Of a stretch of DNA of 64,000 bases, positions 9,068 to 17,681 are shown piece after piece. Position 1 is the first letter of the stretch. Every line of letters starts with the position of its first letter. A program made the translations under genes and the position numbers. Under the pieces are notes generated by a model that was not told the origin of the DNA, did no database searches, and was given only the letters and a program-made list of their open reading frames with translations. Where the stretch lies: NCBI RefSeq assembly GCF_965228935.1, contig NZ_OZ245846.1:1922001-1986000 (forward strand), written 5' to 3'. This DNA comes from Ulvibacterium sp965228935. Its GTDB lineage: Bacteria > Bacteroidota > Bacteroidia > Flavobacteriales > Flavobacteriaceae.

Positions 9068-9209
9068 ACCACGTTATTTGATGACGAAGAATAGCATAAA
9101 GACAAAGAGTCTTGATTTAAAAACCAAATATTGTTTATCTTTATGAAGCTTTGGCTGAACAAAAAGTGAAGAATTTGAAATGTCGAAGATCATTTTTTTA
9201 ATTTGATAA

Positions 9210-10148
9210 ATGAAAGGACCGCTGTTTTATTCCAAGATTCTCCTATTCGGGGAATATGGTATCATAAAGGATTCCAAAGGGCTTTCCATTCCTTATAACT
9301 TCTTCAAAGGAGCTCTAAAGACCGATGCCAATCCATCTGAGACTTCCAAAAAATCCAATCAAAACTTACGGGAGTTTACGGGCTATCTGGAAATTGTGGC
9401 CAAAAACAATTCGGATTTGGTTTCCTTTGATTTCGAAGCTTTGAAGAATGATGTAAATGCAGGAATGTATTTTGACAGTTCCATTCCCCAAGGTTATGGT
9501 GTAGGCAGTAGTGGAGCATTGGTCGCCGCTATTTACGATAAGTACGCAAACCATAAGATTACGGTATTGGAGAACTTGACCCGGGAAAAACTGTTGAAGT
9601 TGAAGGTCATATTCGGGAAAATGGAGTCTTTTTTTCATGGGAAATCGTCCGGCCTTGATCCCTTGAACAGTTACTTAAGTCTACCTATCCTCATTAATTC
9701 AAAGGATAACATAGAATCCACCAGTATTCCGTCGCAAAACAAAAAGGGCAAGGGAGCTGTTTTCCTGTTGGACAGTGGTTCTACAGGCGAGACTGCGCCC
9801 ATGGTACAGTTGTTCATGGAGAAAATGAAGCAGGAAGGTTTTCGGAATATGTTGAAGGATCAGTTTATAAAACATACCGATGCCTGTGTGGAGGATTTTA
9901 TTAATGGGAACGTAAAATCCCTCTTCAAAAACCTAAAGCAATTGTCCCACGTAGTCTTGGATAATTTTAAACCTATGATTCCGGCCAAATTTCATCAACT
10001 TTGGAAACAGGGAATTGAGACCAATACCTATTATCTAAAGCTTTGTGGTTCAGGTGGCGGGGGTTATATCTTGGGCTTTACCCAAGATCTGGAGAAGGCG
10101 AAAGAAGCTTTGAAAGGGTACAATTTGGAAGTGGTGTACAACTTCTAG
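9210..10148 (+). CDS. Mevalonate kinase
   Basis: 312 residues of the GHMP kinase superfamily, phosphorylating mevalonate with ATP. Seen are the opening YSKILLFGEYGI, the ATP-binding loop SIPQGYGVGSSGALVAAI (about residues 91-108), the helix containing GKSSGLDPLNSYLS with the likely catalytic Asp, and the C-terminal glycine loop LCGSGGGGYILGF. It is shorter than eukaryotic enzymes but of normal length for Flavobacteria. No phosphomevalonate kinase gene lies in this window. Confidence 0.9.
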   Translation: MKGPLFYSKILLFGEYGIIKDSKGLSIPYNFFKGALKTDANPSETSKKSNQNLREFTGYLEIVAKNNSDLVSFDFEALKNDVNAGMYFDSSIPQGYGVGSSGALVAAIYDKYANHKITVLENLTREKLLKLKVIFGKMESFFHGKSSGLDPLNSYLSLPILINSKDNIESTSIPSQNKKGKGAVFLLDSGSTGETAPMVQLFMEKMKQEGFRNMLKDQFIKHTDACVEDFINGNVKSLFKNLKQLSHVVLDNFKPMIPAKFHQLWKQGIETNTYYLKLCGSGGGGYILGFTQDLEKAKEALKGYNLEVVYNF

Positions 10149-10210
10149 TACTAAATTGATTCAGATTCCATACACTATTTTGACGTTGGTCTAGTGCAAA
10201 ATCCCACGAA

Positions 10211-11116
10211 ATGCTTAATAGACGAAACAAGCTCTTACTACTAAAGTTATTGAGTTTGTTCTCCGTTGTACGGGGGTACAATATTTTAATGATCGGGTTG
10301 GCCCAGTACTTGGCCTCGATTTATATTTTGTCCCCAGATCTTCCCTTACGCAAAGTGGTTTTTGATTTCAACCTTTTTGCCATAGTTCTCGCCTCGGCTT
10401 TGGTCATTGCCTCGGGATACATTATAAACAACTTCTATGATGCTGAAAAAGACCTCATTAATAAACCAAGGAAAAGTATGTTGGATCGTTTGGTAAGCCA
10501 ACGATTTAAGCTGACCACTTATTTTGTACTTAATTTTTTGGCCGTGTTTGCGGCAAGCTATGTTTCATTTAGGGCCGTATTCTTCTTTTCTGCCTATATT
10601 TTTGGTATTTGGTTTTATTCCCATAAACTCAAACGATTGCCTTTTGTAGGTAACTTTGTTTCGGCCACTTTGGCCATAGCTCCGTTTTTTGCCGTATTTG
10701 TGTATTACAAGAATTTTGAAGCCAGTATTTTTGTTCATGCCATGTTTCTTTTTCTGTTGATTCTGGCCCGTGAAATGATAAAGGATTTGGAAAATATGGC
10801 CGGTGATATGGCCCAGAATTATCGTACCATTCCTATTTTATATGGAACAAGGGTTTCCAAAATTCTAATCAGTATTCTCATCCTGCTTACCGTTGTGCCC
10901 TCTATTCTACTTATCTATTTTTTTGATGTAGGATATATGTACCTCTACTTCATCGGTTCCATAGTTCTCTTGATTTTGTTTTTGGCGATGTTATGGAAGG
11001 CAAAGACCAAACTGCATTATGTGGGGCTACATAACATCTTAAAATTCATTATCATTGTTGGTGTCTTCAGTATATTGCTGATAAATGTTGACCTTGTGCT
11101 AAACCGGATTTTATAA
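10211..11116 (+). CDS. UbiA-family prenyltransferase (geranylgeranylglycerol-phosphate geranylgeranyltransferase-like)
   Basis: 301 residues with about eight or nine membrane helices. Both Asp-rich diphosphate-binding motifs are visible: NNFYDAEKDLINKP (NxxxDxxxD) near residue 76 and REMIKDLENMAGDMAQNYRT near 195. UbiA enzymes transfer polyprenyl chains to aromatic, haem or, in archaea, glycerol-phosphate acceptors. Position directly after the mevalonate genes supports an isoprenoid role. The glycerol-lipid name is the usual homology annotation in Bacteroidota; the real acceptor is not shown by sequence. Its TAA shares one base with the next ATG. Confidence 0.8.
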   Translation: MLNRRNKLLLLKLLSLFSVVRGYNILMIGLAQYLASIYILSPDLPLRKVVFDFNLFAIVLASALVIASGYIINNFYDAEKDLINKPRKSMLDRLVSQRFKLTTYFVLNFLAVFAASYVSFRAVFFFSAYIFGIWFYSHKLKRLPFVGNFVSATLAIAPFFAVFVYYKNFEASIFVHAMFLFLLILAREMIKDLENMAGDMAQNYRTIPILYGTRVSKILISILILLTVVPSILLIYFFDVGYMYLYFIGSIVLLILFLAMLWKAKTKLHYVGLHNILKFIIIVGVFSILLINVDLVLNRIL

Positions 11117-12060
11117 TGGACAACCTTTTAAAAGTAGCCATGGCCCAGATTGCCCCTATTTGGTTGGATAAGGCGGCTACCCTTCATAAAATTGAGCAAA
11201 CCATCCTCAAGGCTGCAGAAGAGGAGGCAGAATTATTGGTATTCGGTGAAGCTTTGTTACCCGGATACCCTTTTTGGCTGGCATTGACCGATGGTGCCGC
11301 GTGGGATTCCAAGGTGAACAAGGAACTGCATGCGCACTATACAAGAAATGCCATTCAAGTGGAGGAACTGGAGACCATTTGTAAATTGGCAAAGGATAAC
11401 CATTTGGCCCTATATTTGGGGGTGATAGAGCGTGCCAAAGATCGTGGCGGACATAGCCTATATTGTTCCTTGGTCTACATTGATGCCCAAGGAGAGATTA
11501 AATCCGTACACAGAAAATTGCAGCCTACCTATGACGAACGATTAACATGGGCTCCCGGTGATGGTAATGGACTGCAAGTACATCCTTTGAAGCAATTTAC
11601 CGTGGGTGGACTCAATTGCTGGGAGAATTGGATGCCCCTACCTAGAACTGCACTATATGCACAGGGTGAAAATTTGCATATTGCGGTTTGGCCCGGTAGC
11701 GATCACAATACAAGGGATATCACACGGTTTATTGCAAGGGAATCCAGAAGCTTTGTTATCGGCGTCTCCTCCTTGATGCGTAGGTCGGATTTCCCTGAAA
11801 ATATGCCCCATATTGAAAAAATCCTGAAAAAAGCACCCGAGGTCTTGGCCAATGGCGGTTCCTGTATTGCCGGACCGGATGGGGAATGGATCGTAGAACC
11901 CATAACGCTTCAGGAAGGGCTTATTTACCAAACCTTGGATTTTAATCGGGTATACGAGGAACGCCAGAATTTTGATCCATCAGGGCACTACTCCCGTCCT
12001 GATGTGACCAGACTTACCGTAAACAGGGAGCGGCAATCCACCGTGGAATTTGAAGATTGA
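11116..12060 (+). CDS. Nitrilase-superfamily carbon-nitrogen hydrolase
   Basis: 314 residues with the complete nitrilase triad: Glu45 in FGEALLPGYPFW, Lys in VHRKLQPTYDER, and Cys in GGLNCWENWMP. The GYPFW and CWENWMPL contexts resemble true aliphatic or aromatic nitrilases (nitrile to acid plus ammonia) more than amidases or NAD synthetase glutaminases. Cytoplasmic, no signal peptide. It overlaps the prenyltransferase stop by one base (TAATG), so it is co-transcribed with the isoprenoid genes, but no metabolic link is evident. Substrate unknown. Confidence 0.88.
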   Translation: MDNLLKVAMAQIAPIWLDKAATLHKIEQTILKAAEEEAELLVFGEALLPGYPFWLALTDGAAWDSKVNKELHAHYTRNAIQVEELETICKLAKDNHLALYLGVIERAKDRGGHSLYCSLVYIDAQGEIKSVHRKLQPTYDERLTWAPGDGNGLQVHPLKQFTVGGLNCWENWMPLPRTALYAQGENLHIAVWPGSDHNTRDITRFIARESRSFVIGVSSLMRRSDFPENMPHIEKILKKAPEVLANGGSCIAGPDGEWIVEPITLQEGLIYQTLDFNRVYEERQNFDPSGHYSRPDVTRLTVNRERQSTVEFED

Positions 12061-12107
12061 TGTAAGGCTTCATGGTTTTTTAAGACTATTTGGATTCAAT
12101 CAAGACA

Positions 12108-13253
12108 ATGGATAGGCAAATGTCGGTTCCCCTTCCGAATCCTGGTATACGTTTTCGTCAATTTTTAAGATTTGGCCTCCTATGGGGCAAGCTTTTTTTT
12201 GGGATACTTTTGATTTCGTGTACCCGTGATACACTTCCAAAAGAGGAACTTCCCGATTTGCCCATGGTAACGGGTGAAAAAATTAAGGGCGGATCCATAT
12301 TACAGGTATGGGTCCTGTCATTTGGGGGGAACATAGGAACGGACATTGCCGAACGTACAAACGCCAATTGGGTCGCGCTCTGCCCTTTGGCGGGACTGGA
12401 AAGAAACAACGGCGGGGGGATTAGGCCGTTCAATTTTCCGGTATCCGAAGAGACTTACAAGTTGAAAACAGCTATGGAAAAGACCATCGCTAGCGGGGTC
12501 GAAAACATCATGGTCAAACCCCTCACCTCATTTTACTTGGTCAGGGGCGATCGTTTTTGGGGTGATTTCTATTTGGAGACCGAGGAAGATTGGTTGGATA
12601 TGGAGCGGGCCTTTTCGGAATATATCATGGGCTTTGCTGCCCTTTCCGCGGAGTTCCCCCAATTCCGGATGCTTTCTATAGGCAATGAGCTCAGGGAGTT
12701 CGCAACACGGAGACCGCAGTTTTTTAGAGATCTTATAACCGGGATAAGGGAGGCATACCCCGACCTTATGCTTACCTATTCTGCCAATTGGGACGAATAT
12801 GAACGAATCACTTTTTGGGAGGATTTGGATTATATAGGAGTGAATTCCTACTTCCCATTGGTCGAAACAAAAACACCCACCGTGGAGGAAGTAAGCAACG
12901 CTTTTGAACCGGTAAAACGACAAATCGAAGTGGTTTCCCGTCAATCTGGAAGGCCCGTACTATTCACCGAATATGGTTTCCGTAGTATTGACTACACGGT
13001 AAGACGACCTTGGGACCATGGGGACATACTCACTGGAGTGCGCGTCAACCTACAAGCTCAGGCCAATGCCTACACAGCCTTTTACAATGTTTTTTGGGAT
13101 GAACCTTGGGTTGCGGGAGGTTTTTTCTGGGAATGGTTCACCGAGAGTGATTTGGACAATCCTTACTACAATTCGGATTCCAATGGGTGGTATATTAATG
13201 GGAAACCTGCAGAGCAAGTGGTCAGGGAACAGTATTCCGAAGGAGCCGATTGA
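12108..13253 (+). CDS. GH113-type glycoside hydrolase, lipoprotein
   Basis: 381 residues from ATG 12108. ATG 12120 is an alternative start, and TTG 12090 is less likely. A long N-terminal region leads to the lipobox LLISC. The TIM-barrel resembles GH113 beta-mannanases: GNELREF carries the predicted acid/base Glu, FTEYGFRS the nucleophile Glu, with SANWDEY and DLDYIGVNSYFPL between them. The closing GGFFWEWF segment is also typical. It is a clear paralog of the gene at 42292-43293 (for example ANWDEY, FTEYGxRSxDYT, VNLQAQxNA). No SusC/D genes adjoin it, so it is not in an obvious polysaccharide locus. Activity on mannan is family inference. Confidence 0.82.
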   Translation: MDRQMSVPLPNPGIRFRQFLRFGLLWGKLFFGILLISCTRDTLPKEELPDLPMVTGEKIKGGSILQVWVLSFGGNIGTDIAERTNANWVALCPLAGLERNNGGGIRPFNFPVSEETYKLKTAMEKTIASGVENIMVKPLTSFYLVRGDRFWGDFYLETEEDWLDMERAFSEYIMGFAALSAEFPQFRMLSIGNELREFATRRPQFFRDLITGIREAYPDLMLTYSANWDEYERITFWEDLDYIGVNSYFPLVETKTPTVEEVSNAFEPVKRQIEVVSRQSGRPVLFTEYGFRSIDYTVRRPWDHGDILTGVRVNLQAQANAYTAFYNVFWDEPWVAGGFFWEWFTESDLDNPYYNSDSNGWYINGKPAEQVVREQYSEGAD

Positions 13254-13314
13254 AACGTTTTCTAAAACCCAAGATTGTTACTGTTGCATCCAAATGAGAA
13301 TGGTTTCCTCCAGT

Positions 13315-16110
13315 TTAGTCCGCTTCCTCAACGGATTCATACCCCAAGTTGATACCTTTTTCCATAGGAGGAATCCCATACTCCATCCATTTGGGTTTTG
13401 GGGCTCCCTTTAAGTAATGATCAAAAAACTGGGCCATACGGATATTGAAATCCTTGCGGTTCTGCAATTTTAAAGGCCAATGGGGTTCACCGTTGTAATT
13501 CAAAAACCATGAAGGCTTCCCCAGTCGTCTTAGACTTACAAAGAATTCTATTCCCTGATACCAAGGGACATGTCCGTCGGCATCATTGTGCATGATCAAA
13601 AGCGGAGTATTAATCTTATCAACATTGAAAATAGGGGAGTTCTCGATATAACGAGAGGGATATTCCCAAGGTGTTCCCCCGATTCTACTTTGCGTATGTT
13701 CATATTGAAACTGACGGCTTAAACCGGTCCACCAACGAATTCCTCCGTAGGCACTGATCATATTGGGTACGGGTGCACCGGCTTCGGCAGCTTTAAAAAT
13801 ATCGGTTTTTGTAACCAGATAGGCGATTTGGTATCCGCCCCAACTATGACCTTGAACACCGATGTTATCTTTATCCACAAACCCTTTTTCTATCAATGAG
13901 GTAATACCGGGGATAACGCAGTTAAAGGCGCTCTCACCCGGATATCCGATTCGGTAGTGTACATCTGGATTAAAAATTACATACCCCCGGCTGGTATAAA
14001 AACTATAGTTAAGTGAGGATCGCTCGGCCCTCGGATAGCGGTGCCTATGCAATCCATCGGAACTTCTCTCATAGAAGTTGACCAAAAGGGGGTATTTTTT
14101 GTTGGAATCGAAGTTCTCCGGTTTAACCAACATGCCCGTAAGTTCCTTACCATCCAGGGAAGCCCAATTCACCAATTCTATGGTACCCCATCGATATTCT
14201 TTCTGCTGGGGATTGGCATTACTGAGAACGATTTCTTCTTTAAAACTAAGGTCGGATGACCGTAGATCCGGAAATTCCTGGAAGGATTGTCGGGTATAGA
14301 TCAGGGCATCCTCCAGCAAGGCCTTTACAGGGATTGAATATTGGAAAGGCCCTGATATCAGTGGTTTAAGACGATTTTTTCTAAAGTCGAACTTAGCGTA
14401 GCCACCATCCTTACTCTTTTCGTTGAATGATGTTAGCAGCCATTGCTCGTCCGTTGGAATATGATGGATTTCCTTGTCCAAAGCTATATACCTAAATATC
14501 ATTTTTTCTTCCCTTCCAAACGTCAATCGGATTCCTTCGCCAGTTTCAGGGTCAAATTTCCAAAGGTCATAGCGATCATATAGGATAAGGTATTCGTCAT
14601 TCTCTGTCCAGCCTGCAACACCATAGGAATAAGGGTAATTGGGGTAATCGTTCAGCTCATTATAAAAAACCTTTCCTTTGGTCAAAGCCCTATAGGTTCC
14701 TTTGGGCAGGCTATAGGCAAACCAGGTACTATCAACGCGGCTATAGCCATAGGCGTACTTGGCCTTTGGGCTTAAACGCAAAGCGGGGACCTTGGTCAGT
14801 TGCAGAAGAGTTTCCCCGGTGACCGTATGGATCACACGATAATCATTTTCACGTCTCCCTGTCCATTGGCTTTCCAACTCATGGGGCAAGGTGGTGCCGG
14901 ACAGAGCGTATATGGCATTGCCCTCATCGCCCAGTTCCGTTTGTATATAATGGGCATTGCCCAATTGTACCAAAGCGTTATTTTTTAGGTTTATGGCGGT
15001 TTGGTAGGACTGTACGGTATCGTTCTTTAGTTGTAGTTCTTGAACCGTATAAAGCCTAGGTTCTTTATAGGTCCAAACCTCTACATTCACGATTTCATCT
15101 TCGGTAAGGGTGGTGTCCTTCACAATGGGAGGGGTCGCCAGGCCAAAGAATAGTTTCGATTCGTCTTTGGAAAAACCGACCTTGCCATGATGGGAAACCA
15201 TGTATCCGTTGGGGGCTGTGGATTTATCGACGATTTTTTCCGCAGTAGTATGCCCTTCTTGCCATAGGAATAGTTCATTGGGCCGTACTTGTATTTTTGT
15301 GGTATCGGTATCGACTACAAATCCCAAATTTTTCCCCGATTCACTGAAGTTGAGTTGGAAATATTTTCCTTTTTTTGAACTATGCACTTTACCACTTTCA
15401 CCAGTTTCCAAATTCATGACAAAGACCCCCGCATCGGCTTCTTTATTTTTCCCAGTCGTAGAATAGGCAAACCACTTTCCTCTTTTTGCAAACACAAAGT
15501 GTGTCACATATTTAAGGGTATCTTCCTGTAGGGTTTTCAAATTTCGCAGAACCACATGGTATCCGTTTTTTTTGCTTGGTTTTTTGGGCTTATCCTTTTT
15601 CTTCTCTTCCTTTTCTGTAATCGAATCTTTTTTCCCCTCTTTTTTTTCCTTGATTTCCTCCAATTGATAAGCTATATACCCCGACCATTTTTCAGGTATT
15701 TTGTACGATTTAACATGGCCCATTTTCACCAAATTGCCATTCTTTAGATTTAAAATACCCAGAGAGTCCTTGGGCAGGTCTTCTTTTTTTACTTTACGGC
15801 TCTTCATGGCGGTTACACTGTCCGTCCAGGCCTTTATGGTAAATAAGGCGAATTGGGAATCATAGGTAAACCTGCCCTTCTGGGCCCGTTCGTGCTCAAA
15901 AAGCAAAGAACCCCTAGAGTCCTTAATCTTCAGAAAACTATCCTTTTCACCTTTTTCCAAGGCGTATAGCACATAATTTCCGTTGGGCGAAATCGCCTCA
16001 TCCTGTATAGTGTTCCACAAGTCGAAATCAGTATGGTCCAGAACCTTTTTTTGGGCAAGGATTATGGTAGGGAGGAGGATAAAAAAAAGGGCAAATGGTC
16101 GTGTTGTCAT
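13315..16110 (-). CDS. Secreted S9-family (prolyl oligopeptidase/DPP-like) serine peptidase
   Basis: 931 residues starting MTTRPFALFFILLPTIILAQ, a classic signal peptide; a 37-residue upstream extension is rejected for that reason. The N-terminal two thirds form the expected beta-propeller. It contains an unusual Lys/Glu-rich insertion around residues 185-215. The C-terminal alpha/beta-hydrolase domain has Ser about 756 in GVQGHSWGGYQ, Asp about 844 in HNDADGHVPW and His about 877 in GEPHWPL. Such peptidases trim peptides in the periplasm. The gene is convergent with the GH113 gene and stands alone. Confidence 0.92.
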   Translation of the reverse strand: MTTRPFALFFILLPTIILAQKKVLDHTDFDLWNTIQDEAISPNGNYVLYALEKGEKDSFLKIKDSRGSLLFEHERAQKGRFTYDSQFALFTIKAWTDSVTAMKSRKVKKEDLPKDSLGILNLKNGNLVKMGHVKSYKIPEKWSGYIAYQLEEIKEKKEGKKDSITEKEEKKKDKPKKPSKKNGYHVVLRNLKTLQEDTLKYVTHFVFAKRGKWFAYSTTGKNKEADAGVFVMNLETGESGKVHSSKKGKYFQLNFSESGKNLGFVVDTDTTKIQVRPNELFLWQEGHTTAEKIVDKSTAPNGYMVSHHGKVGFSKDESKLFFGLATPPIVKDTTLTEDEIVNVEVWTYKEPRLYTVQELQLKNDTVQSYQTAINLKNNALVQLGNAHYIQTELGDEGNAIYALSGTTLPHELESQWTGRRENDYRVIHTVTGETLLQLTKVPALRLSPKAKYAYGYSRVDSTWFAYSLPKGTYRALTKGKVFYNELNDYPNYPYSYGVAGWTENDEYLILYDRYDLWKFDPETGEGIRLTFGREEKMIFRYIALDKEIHHIPTDEQWLLTSFNEKSKDGGYAKFDFRKNRLKPLISGPFQYSIPVKALLEDALIYTRQSFQEFPDLRSSDLSFKEEIVLSNANPQQKEYRWGTIELVNWASLDGKELTGMLVKPENFDSNKKYPLLVNFYERSSDGLHRHRYPRAERSSLNYSFYTSRGYVIFNPDVHYRIGYPGESAFNCVIPGITSLIEKGFVDKDNIGVQGHSWGGYQIAYLVTKTDIFKAAEAGAPVPNMISAYGGIRWWTGLSRQFQYEHTQSRIGGTPWEYPSRYIENSPIFNVDKINTPLLIMHNDADGHVPWYQGIEFFVSLRRLGKPSWFLNYNGEPHWPLKLQNRKDFNIRMAQFFDHYLKGAPKPKWMEYGIPPMEKGINLGYESVEEAD

Positions 16111-16254
16111 TTGGATGGTATTGAATCCTATAAAGATAGGGGTAAAAGGGAATATAGTAAGGTAAAACTGTTGGCTATCACCATTCGACCAATTAAATAA
16201 CGAAAACCCAAAATCATCCAATGGCCTTCCCTACCTTTGCAAAAAATTTAGGGT

Positions 16255-17097
16255 ATGGGCCGGTCAGGACATAATAAAGGAAGGAAACCATCAGGAGGGC
16301 AGAGGAGTAGTTATGGAAAGCGAAGTAACTATAGGGGGAACGCCACTATTCAAAAACCAGGGCCGCGTAAACAGTCCCCAGACCCTGATTTGATTCGGTT
16401 AAACAAGTATGTGGCCAACTCTGGGGTGTGTACCCGAAGGGAGGCCGATGTTTACATTGCGGCCGGTAATGTGACCGTAAACGGAAAACCCATCACGGAA
16501 ATGGGCCACAAAGTACGATTAAGCGATGAGGTACGTTTTGATGGCCGGTTGCTCAACCCGGTCAAAAAAGAGTATGTTGTATTGAACAAGCCGAAGGATT
16601 TTACGGTCACTGCCCGAAACGAAAAAGGAAAGCGGACGGTATTGGGCCTTATCTCCAACGCCTCAAAATCAGAACTTTTGCCTGTAGGGAAATTGCAGAA
16701 AGAAACTACCGGACTATTATTGTTTACCAATGACACCGATCTGACCTTGCGTTTGAATAGTCCTAAAAATGGGCTCCGCAAAATCTATCATGTTGAATTG
16801 AACAAGACTCTTAGAAGCAGTGACTTAAAAAAAATACAGGATGGCTTGACCATAGATGAAAAAATGGTTAAGGTACATGATATCAGTTTTGTTGAGAACG
16901 CTCCTAAAAATCAAATAGGCATCGAAATTTATAGTACTCGGAACAATATCGTACACCGGATTTTTGAAGAACTGGGTTATGAGATTGTAAAACTGGATAG
17001 AGTAATCTATGGCCCGTTGACCAAAAAGGACTTACCTCGGGGGCACTGGCGGTATTTAACGGAGCAGGAGGTAATTAATTTGGGGATGATTAAATAA
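16255..17097 (+). CDS. RsuA/RluB-like pseudouridine synthase homolog with altered catalytic motif
   Basis: 280 residues. A basic, Gly/Ser-rich N-terminal tail (1-40) precedes an S4 RNA-binding domain (about 46-95, with RLNKYVANSGVCTRREAD) and an RsuA-type synthase domain. Family members convert uridine to pseudouridine in rRNA using the Asp of GRLDxxTTG. Here the motif reads VGKLQKETTGLLLF, so Gln148 stands where the catalytic Asp belongs; the codon is CAG. The rest of the fold, including KLDRVIYGPLTKKDLPRGHW, is conserved, so the gene is not decayed. A TACCTTTG -7 box lies at 16232-16239. It may be a non-catalytic rRNA-binding paralog. Confidence 0.85.
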   Translation: MGRSGHNKGRKPSGGQRSSYGKRSNYRGNATIQKPGPRKQSPDPDLIRLNKYVANSGVCTRREADVYIAAGNVTVNGKPITEMGHKVRLSDEVRFDGRLLNPVKKEYVVLNKPKDFTVTARNEKGKRTVLGLISNASKSELLPVGKLQKETTGLLLFTNDTDLTLRLNSPKNGLRKIYHVELNKTLRSSDLKKIQDGLTIDEKMVKVHDISFVENAPKNQIGIEIYSTRNNIVHRIFEELGYEIVKLDRVIYGPLTKKDLPRGHWRYLTEQEVINLGMIK

Positions 17098-17137
17098 GCT
17101 CTGCATATTAATCATGATAATTTCTTGATTCGGTTTA

Positions 17138-17265
17138 CCGTTCCTTGCCTTCTTCAAGGGAAGGTGGATTCCAAATCACGGATTTGGAAGACGGAAGGGA
17201 TGGTTTTTCCACCCTTTCCGTCAGCGCTTTACGCCGACACCTTTCCCTGACCAGGGAAAGGAGCT
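17138..17265. repeat. Palindrome-rich intergenic block
   Basis: At least three hairpins are packed into about 125 bases: TTCCAAATC/GATTTGGAA (17169-17177 and 17181-17189, loop ACG, perfect), GTCAGCG/CGCCGAC (one mismatch, about 17219-17237) and CCTTTCCCT/AGGGAAAGG (17240-17248 and 17253-17261, loop GACC, perfect). Repeated GGAAGG/CCTTCC words link them. The block lies between the ends of the convergent RsuA-like and DUF559 genes. Confidence 0.8.
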
Positions 17266-17272
17266 TCTACCC

Positions 17273-17629
17273 TTATTTTTTGAAATTATCCTGTATTTCT
17301 TGGAGTACTGAAGTTAAATGATCAAAAACCATTTTATTTTCAAACCGGATGACCTTGTAATTTAGGTTTTCCAGATATTTTGTTCTTCGTTCGTCTTTTT
17401 CCACTGCGATGGGATTATTATGCACTTCTCCATCAAGTTCTACAATGAGCCTTTCCGGGGCACAATAAAAATCCACGATATAATTACCAATGCCATGTTG
17501 ACGTCTAAACTTACGGCCGGCCAATTTTTTATGTTGCAAATATTTCCAAAGAAAAGCTTCGGCAGGGACCAGATTTTGCCTCAGTTCCTTGCGACAATTC
17601 CTTAGCTCTGGTTTATTATGCTTCTTCAA
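17273..17629 (-). CDS. DUF559 endonuclease-like protein (Vsr/restriction fold)
   Basis: 118 residues, normal for the family. It opens with a basic region (MKKHNKPELRNCRKELRQNL), then RKFRRQHGIGNYIVDFYC and LIVELDGEVHNN, which supply the Asp and Glu-x-Asp acidic cluster of a PD-(D/E)xK-type site, and ends FENKMVFDHL. DUF559 proteins are predicted nucleases of unknown role, related to very-short-patch-repair enzymes. Its 3' end abuts a palindrome-rich block, a pairing I recall from other genomes. The gene has no evident operon partner. Confidence 0.82.
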   Translation of the reverse strand: MKKHNKPELRNCRKELRQNLVPAEAFLWKYLQHKKLAGRKFRRQHGIGNYIVDFYCAPERLIVELDGEVHNNPIAVEKDERRTKYLENLNYKVIRFENKMVFDHLTSVLQEIQDNFKK

Positions 17630-17681
17630 ATTCCGAATTTTAAGGCTCTTTCCGCGACATAGGAAAAAAGCTCTTTTTGGG

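Noticed and set aside
16111..16221. N-terminal extension of the S9 peptidase
   Set aside because: The signal peptide starts at 16110; the extension has no coding features.
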